The notes under the pieces are model-generated. The model was not told where the DNA came from, searched no databases, and was given only the letters and a program-made list of their open reading frames with translations. Of a DNA stretch of 64,000 nucleotides, positions 7,275-19,200 are shown piece by piece (positions within the stretch are counted from its first letter, which is position 1; each line of letters begins with the position of its first letter). A program made the translations under genes and the position numbers. Source of the DNA: Chitinophaga qingshengii (lineage in GTDB: Bacteria > Bacteroidota > Bacteroidia > Chitinophagales > Chitinophagaceae); contig NZ_JACVFC010000003.1 in NCBI RefSeq assembly GCF_014529935.1, positions 1 through 64,000 of the forward strand. The letters run 5' to 3'.

Positions 7275-10200
7275 ATGAGTAAAAGTTCTACGCTTAGGAA
7301 TCCCTATGCCTATTATTGTGCTGGCTACAGGGGGCAATATTGTAAAGGAAGCTTATTAAGATACCTGGTAATGTTATCGGGAATAATATTGTTTTGTATC
7401 AGTGGCGCGCAAAGCTCATCTGCACAGGGATATGGCGTTTCTTATTCCTATAGCACTACGAATATTGTGCGTATAGACAACGCTACCGGAGCCCTTACTT
7501 TTATTTATACCTTCGCTCCGGGCACCATCTCTTCAGCTACGGCATTGGCAGTAGATCTAAATGGAGACATCTACTTTACAGACAACCAGATAGCCGGAGC
7601 CAGGTTGCTAAAGTTTGTACCTAATCCGCCGCCGGCAACGGGAGGGACGCTTTCAACCGTGGGGACTATCAGTGCTACCTTTAGCGACGTAAACAACGTA
7701 GCAAGAAACCTGGTGTTCGGAAAGCTGGCCTTTACTACATCTGGCTCGCTTTTCACAATTTCGAACTATAGTGCCACGAATGCAAATAACCTGCCCGGCC
7801 GGCCTTACATGGTCAACCTCAATAAAGCAACGGCGGCAGTGGTTTCAACCAGTGTCATACCTGCTCCTTCCAGTGTTACCGACCTTCCGGTGGGAGGGGG
7901 GGATATTGATTTCAGCCCTGCCGGTAGATTGTTTGTAAGTGGAACCACCACTGGTAACATACCTTCTATTTGGGAGATTTCACCTGCCAATGGTAGTATA
8001 TTGGGGTATAAATCGGTTCCGGTGATTGCACCTGCAACCTACTATAATTTCGCCGGGATAGGATTTGATTTGCAGGGTAATGTACTTACTACCGCCCCGA
8101 TTTCAGGTAGTACTGCCACTTATGTGGTAAGAATAAATGCCGGTGAATTTTCCGGAACCGGTGCATGGTCCGGCAATAGCAGCATTCCGGCTTCATCTGT
8201 TACTGTGTTGAGTGGACCATTTCCTCTTCAATATGGTGACCTTGGCTCCAATGCTTTTAAGATCGTCGGGCGCGTATTTGAGGATGTTAACTATGGAGGT
8301 GGTGCAGGCAGGATATTTGGTACTGCAGGAACTGCAGGGATTCCTAATGCAAGGGTAGAAGTATATAATGCTATAGGAGTCCTGGAAAACTCCACCAATA
8401 CGCTAACTGATGGTACTTATGCAGTAGGCGTAAGCGGAAATGGGGTTTTTTACGTCAGGGTTGTAAATAATACCGTGAAGTCTACCCGGCCGGGCAGCAA
8501 CGGAACAGAGCTGGGAGTGCAAACATTCAGAGCTGAAAGGGTAGCAGCAGCTACCCTGAATAATGTAGTGGATGAAGTGGGAGGCAGAGCCCCGGCTACA
8601 GCAGATCCGGGTACAGGTACGGTCGGCACTACTACTTTGAATACAACTACTTTTGTATTGAGTGGAGGCGTAAGCGGGGCTGCACAATCTGTGTCGCAGG
8701 CTACCATTGAGACTTCCAATGTCACAGGGATCGACTTTGGTTTTAACTTCTCTGCTATCGTTAATACGAATAGTACCGGGCAAGGTTCCTTACAGCAATT
8801 TATTAGTAACAGCAATATATTAACCAATACCGGGTTGAGCCAGGCCGCTAACAGTATCTTTACACCGGCGCCTGGTGTGGAAACCAGTATTTTCATGATT
8901 CCGGACGGTAACGCGCACCCCGGGATTAACAAGCCTAATCAGTTAACCGCTGCCGGAGGTGGCGCTACCGCCATTATTAATCTTACAACTTTATTGCCCG
9001 CTGTTACAGACGCTAACACCAGTATTGATGGCCGTACCCAAACTGCCAATATCGGTAACACACAACCGGGCGTGGCAGGTAACCCGGGAACCAAGGTGGG
9101 CGTTGACCAGATACCGTTACCCGGCGTACAGCGGCCAGAGGTGGAAATACGTTGGAATGGCGCCGCTGGTACTGCTACAAGCGGGTTGAATCTGAGCGGC
9201 AATAATGAGGTAGTCCGGGGTATCGCTATCAGCCGGTTTGGTAACAATACCAGCACAGGAGCCAATATTCTTAGTACTGGTAACAATAACCTGATCACCG
9301 GTAATATTATCGGAGGCGCAGCTGTTTCAACCAATACAGAAGCTGCCGGAAGCGATCCTGGCTCCAATATTTCTATTAGCGGAAACGCCGGCAATATCAC
9401 CAATAACTATATTATTCGTGCCGACTTTGATGGTATCCGGCAAAGGGCAGCCATCAATGGGCTTACTATTTCCGGTAATGAAATATTGAATAATGGAAAC
9501 GGAGCACCGGCTTCGGTGCAACCTTCCGGCATCGGTATTGAAATGACCAGCGGAACGGTATCAACGGACCTTCAGGGGCTCAATATTACGGGCAACAGTG
9601 TACAAAGCAACCTGAATGAAGGGCTGAAAGTGTCTATGGGCGCCGGTGCTACAGTTACTAATAATACTTTTTCCGGAAATGGAGCAGCTGGTACCATTGC
9701 AACGGAAAAGGATAACATTCAGTTTAATAATACTACGAACAGTGTCATTACTAAGAATATTGTTACCGCTGGCGGAGCCTCCGGTATTGCAATAGCAGGT
9801 AGCGCTACCGCTTTGGGCAATAAAATAACGCAGAACAGTACTTATGGCAATGCTGGTCTTGGGGTTGATTTACGGGCTGCAGGTAGCGCTCCTGATATTG
9901 TTACCCCCAATGGCAGCTCCACTGCAGGTCCTAACGCGTTGCTCAATTTTCCGGTGGTTACCGGCGCGGCAGTTATTGGAAATAACCTGGTAATAAAAGG
10001 TTATTCACCCCCGGGAGCCACTATCGAACTGTTTCTGGCCGACAGGGATGCCAGCTTTACGCCTGCACCACCGTTAAGCCCCAATCCGCTGCCAGCCGCA
10101 TTTACCAGCCTCCAGGGATTTGGTGAAGGCCGCAGGTATCTGGCTACATTTAAGGAAGGAGGAACGGTAGCGGGTATTGCAGACCAGGATGCTGCTACCG

Positions 10201-13200
10201 GCACATATATGGACGATGGTACCGGTACAATAGGAGCGCGTACTGCTAACCGGTTTCAATTTACTATTCCATTGCCGGCCCTTAATGGGGTGGCACAAGG
10301 TAGTTTGTTGACGGCAACAGCCACCGATGCCGGAAACAATACCTCGGAATTTAGCGGCGTAACACCTGTAACTGAGGCAGATTTAGGAGATGCGCCGAAT
10401 AGCTACAGTACTTTATCTGCATCTAATGGACCTACACATCTTGTTAACCCCAGATTGAAAATAGGGGCTACCGTTGCGGGCAAACCGGAGGCGCTTGCGG
10501 TAGCTGCCGGCGCTGACGCCAATGTTCCCAATGGTGATCCGAATGACGATGGCCTGACGGCATCGTTACCTGTACTTACAGCCGCCACAACCACTTACAC
10601 ACTTACTTTTCCTGTTACCAATACGACCGGTACGGTAGCTAACCTGGAAGGATGGATCGACTTTAACCGTAATGGTACTTTTGATCCGGGGGAAGCTACC
10701 GGTACTACGGTCGCCAATAATGCAACCTCCGCTACACTTACCTGGAATAATGTTAATACCTTAATCACAGGTGGAGGCATTTCAGGCGGAATTACGTATG
10801 CGCGTTTCCGTTTGACCACAGATCCGCTGACAGCAACAAGTACTGTTGGCGCTGCGATGGATGGAGAAGTGGAGGACTACAGCCTGATGATACAACCGGC
10901 GTATGATCTGTCTATCACTAAAACGGCCAACCCCAATCCGGCTACGGCCGGTCAGCCGTTGACCTATACGCTTACCGTTACCAATAACGGGCCTTCTGCT
11001 ATGAGGGCACAGGATAGCATTACGGTGACAGATAACCTGCCTGCCGGTTATACCGCTAATAGTTATACTGCATCTGCAGGTACCTATACCAGCGGCAATA
11101 GCATCTGGACAGGACTGGCCCTTGCATCCGGCCAGAGCGCCACAATCACTATTGCAGGCGCCGTAGCGGCTGATGCTACCGGTAGCCTGAACAATACCGC
11201 TATTGTAACCAACCCGCCAACGATTACTGATCCGAACTTATCAAATGATACGGCCCGTCAAACGACCACGATTAACCGTGTGATTGATTACGGGCTGACT
11301 AAGACAGCCAGCCCCAAACCGGTGGTAGTAGGGCAGACACTGACTTATACCATTACGTTAACGAATAATGGCCCGGGCAGTATGCTGCCCGGCGATACGT
11401 TGACGCTCACAGATAATTTGCCATCCGGCTTTACGGCTAATAACTACACTCCATCTGCCGGTACTTATAACAGTGCTACCGGAGCGTGGACAGGCTTGTC
11501 GCTGGCCACTGGCGGCACTGCTACGCTGACGATTACCGGTATGGTTGGCAATAGTTATACCGGCGCCAGCCTGATTAACACGGTGACGCTGACACCACCG
11601 ACCGGTATCACTGATCCAACGCCACCTACCGCAAAAGACACGACACTGGTAAGCCGTGTCATGGACCTGGACCTGGTCAAAACGGCGACGCCAAAACCAG
11701 CCGTAGCCGGCCAGGCGCTGACTTATACCATTACGCTGACCAACAACGGCCCCGCTATATTATTACCAGCTGATGTTGTAACGGTAACGGATAACGTACC
11801 AGCGGGTTTTACCGCCAGCAGCTATACGCCGTCTGCGGGTAGTTATACCAGTGGAACCGGAGCCTGGACAGGGTTGACGTTAGCCACCGGTCAAAGTGCC
11901 ACCCTGACGATTGCCGGTACTGTGAATGCGGGCGTTAATGGAACCGCGTTGATAAATACCGCTACGGCTACACCACCTCCGGGCGCCACCGATCCAACGC
12001 CACCAACAGCTAAGGATACCACCCTGATCAGCCATGTTGCAGATCTGGCTATTACCAAAACAGATGGTTCGGCTACGTATACCCCGGGAACAAACGCGGT
12101 GTATACAATCGTTGTGAGCAATAATGGTCCTTCAGATGTAACCGGGGCAACCGTCAGTGACGCATTACCTGCCGGCATCACTACGGCAACATGGAGCACA
12201 AGCACGCTTAATGGAGCAACTGTGCCGGCTCCCAATGGTACAGGCGCCATTAATCAACTGGTGAATATACCTGCTGGTGGAAGCATAACTTATACGCTTA
12301 CATTAAAAGTACCGGCAGGATTTACCGGTAATCTTTCAAATACCGCTACTGTTACGCCACCCGCTGGTTATACAGATAACAATACAACTAACAATACCGT
12401 TACTGATACGGATACCTATAGTCCGCAATTTAATCTTAAGGCAACAAAAGCAGGTACGCCGGACGCTCCGGCAGGAACTGCTATCAGCTATACTATCACC
12501 TACGTTAATAGCGGGCCGTCCGATGCCATTGGTGTAATATTGAAAGACACCATTGCCACACAGATCACCGACGTTACCTGGACAGCCAGCGTACAGGGAA
12601 CAGCCACGGTAAGCGTTACCAGTGGAAGCGGTGATATTAATCTTACAGGCAATCTTCCTGCAGGTATTGGAAATACTATTACTATTACAGTTAATGGAAT
12701 TATTAAATCTTCCGCTACCGGCACTATTTTAAATACTGCCAGTGTTACGCCTCCCGGAAGCACTACACCAATACCATCTAATACGGTTAGCACCACTGTT
12801 AAAAACCAGACAGGTGTTAATATTGTGAAAACCGGTCCGGCCAGTGGAACCATATCTGCAGGCGATACTATCATGTATACCATACAGGTAACAAATGCCG
12901 GTCCAAGTGATGCTCCCAATACCAATATCCTGGATAACATTCCGGCGATGCTGACAGGCGTGAGCTGGACCGCTACTGCTACCGGTACCGCCGGCATTAC
13001 CGGCGGAAGCCCGTTGAATGGTACCGGTAATATCAATATTGTAACCAGCTTACCTGCCGGCAGCGGTAACGGCGTGACTATTGTTATCAGGGGAAAAATA
13101 CCATCCGCTACACCTGCCGGCACTATTACTAACAGTGCCAGTGCTACCCCAGCCGGTGGTACGCCTGTAGCCAGCCAGGTAACTACCAATGTCACTAATA

Positions 13201-16200
13201 ATCCGGCACTGGTCATTACCAAGAATGGTCCTGCAACGCTTAATGCCGGAGATAGTATTACTTATACGGTAGAAGTAATAAATAATGGCGCTTCTGATGC
13301 AGCCGGCGCCGTAATAACAGATAATATTCCGGCTCAGATACAGGGAGCCAGTTGGACGGCTACTGCAACAGGTGCAGCTGCCGTAACAGCCGGTAGTACC
13401 GGTACATCAGGTAATGTGAGCGTTACTGCCAATATACCTGCCGGTGCCGGAAACAAGATCACTATAGTTGTAACAGGCAAAGCAGATCCTGCCATTACAG
13501 GCACATTTAGCAATACTGCTACCGTGACACCCGCCGGTAAACCTTCACAGCCGTCAAATACGGTAACTACTGTTGTTAACAGGAAGACTTCTCTGCAATT
13601 GGCCAAGAGTGGTCCGGCCACACTTAGTGCAGGACAGAACATTACTTATACATTGGTACTGACCAATGCCGGCCCGAGTGATGCAACCGGCGTACGGATA
13701 ACGGATGCGCTGGATAGCCATATCCTGAATCCTGTTATCAGCGCTTCCTCTGTGTCCGGAAAAGCCAGCATTGCTAACGCGACGATCAGCAACGATACGT
13801 TGTCAGTTACCGGTAACGTAGCCGGAGGTGCAGGAAACAGTATCACCATTATGGTAAGTGGTAAGATAGATCCGGCCTTTGCAGGTAGTATCATCAATAT
13901 AGCTACTGCCGAACAACCGGATGGCCCTACTGTACCAAGCCAACCTGTTACTACGGTAGTCGTTAATACGCCGGATGTAACCATCAGTAAAAGCGGGCCA
14001 TCATCTGTAAGTGGAGGTAACGGTATCACCTATACGATTGTTGCAGGTAATAACGGGCCCTCAGATGCGACGGGAGTAGCGATTACAGATTCCATACCAG
14101 CCGGTATTTCAGGAGTAAAATGGACGGTTGCCACCAGCGGTAACGGTACTACATCCAACGCACAGTCAGGTAGCGGAAATGTGAATATTACCGGTAATAT
14201 CCCGGCGGGCGCTGCCAATAAAATTACCATTACCGTTACAGGAACAGTAGATCCTGCGTTTAGCGGTAGTATTGTTAATAAAGCTGCTGCTACGCTTCCG
14301 GGGAAACCACCAGTTACGACTAATATCACCACCAACGTTACCAACGACCCCAATGTGCAGATCACCAAGAGCGGTCCGCTTACGCTTAGCGCAGGGCAGA
14401 ATATCACTTATACCATTACCGTCACCAACAATGGACCATCGGATGCTATTGGCGCAACGATTACGGATGCTATTCCTGCCGGTATACTGAATCCAACATG
14501 GAACACTGTTACCGCAGGAACCGGTACAACCGTAAATACTGTCAATGGTGCGGGAAATGTTAACATTACCGGGAATATACCTGCCGGCGCCGGAAATAGT
14601 ATAACCATTAATGTTAAAGGAAAAGTAGATCCGGCATATACCGGATCAGCACTGAGTAACTTCTCGCTGATAACAGTTCCTGGTAAACCGACAGTATCCA
14701 GTGACACCGTTACTACCACTATCACCAACGACCCTGTTTTGCATATTGTTAAAACCGGGCCGGATAAGGCGAGTGCCGGAACGCAGATCACTTATCAGTT
14801 ACTGGTAACCAACACCGGACCATCCAATGCTACCGGCGTCGCCATTACGGACGTTCTTCCTGTAAACCTGTTGTATACCAGCTGGACAGCGGTAGCCAAC
14901 GGTACAGGCGCCAGTGTCAGCGCGTCTGCGGGAACCGGCAATATCAACATTACCGGCAATATTCCTGCGGGAGCGGCTAATAATATCAGTATCACTATTC
15001 ATGGCACGGTGGATTCGTCTTTCTCCGGAACGCTCAACAATACAGCAACGGCCGGAGTAACCGGTAAAGCACCGGTATCGGCTTCTAAGTCGACAGATGT
15101 GACCAATGATCCTAATGTGGTAATAGTGAAGAGCGGACCGGCTACCATTTCAGCAGGACAGCCTGTTGTGTATACACTCGACGTTACCAACAGCGGACCG
15201 TCCAATGCCACTAATGTTACTATCAGCGATAATTTACCAGCCGGTTTACAGCAGGTTTCGTGGACAGCGGCCGTTACAGGCGCAGGTACTACCGTGAGCG
15301 CTGCTTCCGGAAACGGCAATATTGCGGTAACCGGTAATATACCTGCCGGTGTAGCCAATAAAATTACATTTACTATAAACGCTGTGGTTGATCCGGCCTA
15401 TACGTCGGCATCCATTGCAAATAGCGCTACTGCTGCGGTACCGGGCAAGACTCCATCAGTTAGTACCGTTACTACGGAGGTGAATAATATAACTGACCTG
15501 AATATTGTAAAGAGCGGTCCTCAGCAGGTGACTGCCGGTCAGCATGTGACTTATACCATTGTGGTTACCAATGAAGGCCCGGCTAATGCTGTAGGCTGTC
15601 ATATCGCTGATATAATTCCTGCAGGTTTGCAAGGTGTAACCTGGACTGCAGCCGCTGAGGGAACCGGAACTGCCGTGAGTGCTGCCACCGGAACCGGTAA
15701 CGTGGATATCACCGCCAGTATCCCGGCAGGCACAGGAAACAAAGTGACGATTGTTGTAGATGGTAAAGTAGATCCTGCTGCAACAGTAACAACGCTGAAA
15801 AATACAGCTACCGCCACACCTCCGCCGGGCGCCACTGATCCGACACCTGCTACCAGCACGGTAACTACTTCCGTAGACAGAAAAGCCGACCTGGTTATTA
15901 TTAAGACAGGTCCGGCTGATAAGGCAGCAGGACAGCCAATCAGTTACCAGCTGCTTATCACCAATAACGGCCCTTCAGACGTGCCGGGAGCGGTCATACA
16001 GGATGCCATACCAGCCCAGGTAACCAATATCACGTTTACAGCTACTGCGAGCGGTACGGCCCAGGTGATAACTACCGGTCTTACCGGCAATAACCTGACA
16101 GTTACCGGCAATATTCCGGCTGGTGCAGGCAATAGTATAACGGTAAATATCAACGGCGTTGTAAATGCAAGCGCTGCGCCGGGTGCTATCTACAATACAG

Positions 16201-19200
16201 CTACAGTAATACCGCCCGCCGGTATTACAGAAACAGTACCGGGAACCAATACCAGCACTATTAATACGAACATCAATACAGATGCAGGACTGCAGATCAG
16301 TAAGAGTGGCCCTGCGGAAGCTAATGTGGGAGATAAGATTGTGTACAAGGTGATTGTCAGCAACACCGGGACATCCAATATTACACCTGTAGATATTGCA
16401 GATCTGGTACCGGCGGAAATCACTGATGTGACATGGACAGCCACTGCTACCGGTAACGGTGGTACTACTGTAAGTGCAACAAGCGGAAGTGGTAATAATA
16501 TTAATCTGCAGGCTGCGATCGAAGGTACTACCGATGGTCCGGGCGAGATACTGATTACCATTACCGGTACTATCTCTCCGGCAGCTGGTTCTTCTATTAC
16601 AAATACCGCAACAGCTACATCAGGATCTATTAAAACAAGTTCATTTACGACATCTGTCAACAAGTCGGCTGATCTTAATATCATCAAAACAGGTCCGGCC
16701 AATATCAATGCAGGGCAGCAGATCAGCTATACATTTGAAGTGACGAATGCCGGTCCTGCTGATGTTACCGGTGCTTCCATTGCAGATAATATACCGGCTA
16801 ATATCAGTAATGTAAACTGGAATGCTGCCGTATCCGGAGGAGCGACCGTAAATACGGCATCCGGCACGGGCGGTACCATCGGTATTATTGCCGGTATACC
16901 AGCAGGTACAGGTAGAGTAGTTGTTACGGTGACCGGTAAGGTAGATGCCGCATTTACCGGTACATTGACCAATACGGCCACCGCTACGCCGCCGGCAGGA
17001 GTTGTTGATCCTACCCCTGCTATCAGTACGGTAGCTACAAATGTCAATAGTCAAACCGGGCTGCAGGTAATTAAGAGCGGTCCTGCTTCTGTTGCGGCGG
17101 GCAACCAGATAACATACAGTATCACGGTGATCAATAACGGCCCTTCAGATGCTATGAACCTGAGCATTGATGACGCAGTGCCTGCTGCTGTGCAGAACGT
17201 AAGCTGGACAGCTACTTCAGCGGGCGGCGGAGCAGTGCTGACCGGGGGCGCGGGCAATGGTAGTGCTGTTCATGTGACAGGTAACCTGCCGGCCGGAACA
17301 GGTAATAAGATTGTGATCAGCGTGACGGGTACCTTGAGCCCATCATTCACTGGTACGCTGGTGAATACAGCTACGGCTACGCCAAATGGAGGCGCCACTG
17401 TAACCGGACCACCGGTAAACACCAATGTGGTGAACCAGGCAGCAGTACAGATTACCAAGAGCGGCCCGACTACAGTTTTCGCAGGCGCGCCGGTTATCTA
17501 CACCATAGATATTGTTAACAACGGGCCTTCCGATGCCGGTAATATCAGCATCACAGACGCTGTGCCTTCACAGATACAACAAGTGACATGGACTGCTATA
17601 ACGACCGGTACAGGTACCAGTGTGAGCCAAAATAGTGGTACAGGTAACAACATCAGTTTAACCGGAAATATACCGGCTGGTACCGGTAATAAGATCAGTA
17701 TTACTGTTACAGGCATCGTTGCTTCCTCTTCCACAGGAGTAATAACCAATACTGCTACAGCTACATTGCCGGGTGGAACGCCTGCTACCAGTGCTGTAAA
17801 TACAACCATCAGTAATAAACACGGATTGAGTGTGGTTAAGAACGGGCCGTCAGGTGTGATTGCAGGACAGGCTATTGTTTACACTATTGTGGTTACGAAT
17901 GCAGGTCCGTCTGATGCCATCAATACAAATATAACTGACTTCGTGCCTGCACAGGTGCAAAAGGTCACCTGGACAGCCGCGGCAACGGGTACTAATACCA
18001 CCATCACCGGCAGCAACAGCGGCAGTGGTAATGATATACAACTACAGGCTAACATCCCTGCCGGCGCCGGGAATGAAATAACGATTATCATCAATGGCGT
18101 GGTTGATCCAACGTTTACAGGTGCCATTACAAATACAGCCGCTGCTGTACCTCCGGGTGGAACACCGGTTAACAGTACACCTGTAATAACCCAGGTAACC
18201 AATCACCCGGAACTGCATATCACTAAAGCAGCTCCATCTGCTGCACAGGCCGGGGATGCTGTAACATATGTTGTAACAGTAACGAATGCCGGGCCAAGTG
18301 AAGCAACAGGTGCAGTGATTACCGATAATGTGCCGGCAGGTATTAATGACGTCACCTGGACAGCGGCGGCCTCCGGAAATGCTGCCGTTACTGCGGGCGC
18401 TGCTGGTTCAGGTATGGGGGTAATGGTAACAGGCAATATAGCGGCGGGCGCAGGTAATGAAATCGTCGTGACCATTCATGGAAAACTGGATCCGAATTTC
18501 AGCGGTAAGGTGAAGAACGTGGCTAAAGTATCCGCTCCTGGTAATCCACAGGTAACTACAGATACAACGGTGACGGATGTGCAACGTAAAGCCAATGTAC
18601 TGATAGCCAAGAGCGGACCGGCACAACTGGCGGCAGGCGGTGATATTACCTACACGGTAGATGTAACCAATAACGGTCCATCTGATCTGGATACCTTGAT
18701 AGTCACTGATGTCGTACCATCGCTCATTACCGTTAAGAGCTGGCAGGCAGTGCGTGTAGCCGGTAACGTTATTTTTACCGGTCCGGCTAATGGTACGGGT
18801 AATAATATCAGTATACAGGCAGCCGCCACCAGTGGCAGTCAGTTGCGTATCACTATTACCGGAACATTACAGCAAACCACGGCAACTACTGTTACCAATA
18901 CGGCTCATATAAAAGTGCCGTCTACAGTGGTGACAACTACACCTGACAGTAATACGGTGATAACGAAGATTGTACAGCAGCCTGGCGTAACCCTGCAAAA
19001 AACAGGACCGACCATTGCCCGCACAGGCGATCAGGTGACTTACCAGATTACAGCCGGGAATAGTGGCCCGAGTGATGCCACCGCTGTTGTTATCACTGAC
19101 GTGGTACCTGCCGCATTGAAAAATGTTAGTTGGACAACTTCCGTTGTCGGCAGTGGGAATGTTACAGCCGGCAACAGTGGTGCCGGTAATAATATCAGTG

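Noticed and set aside
10374..10900. GEVED segment as the start of a separate gene
   Set aside because: The frame is continuous from the signal peptide to the sorting domain with no stop or new start context.
12500..13222. Long minus-strand frames inside the giant adhesin gene
   Set aside because: They consist of Val/Pro/Ala-rich repeats mirrored from the DUF11 array, recur once per repeat, and have no start signals; they are antisense shadows.
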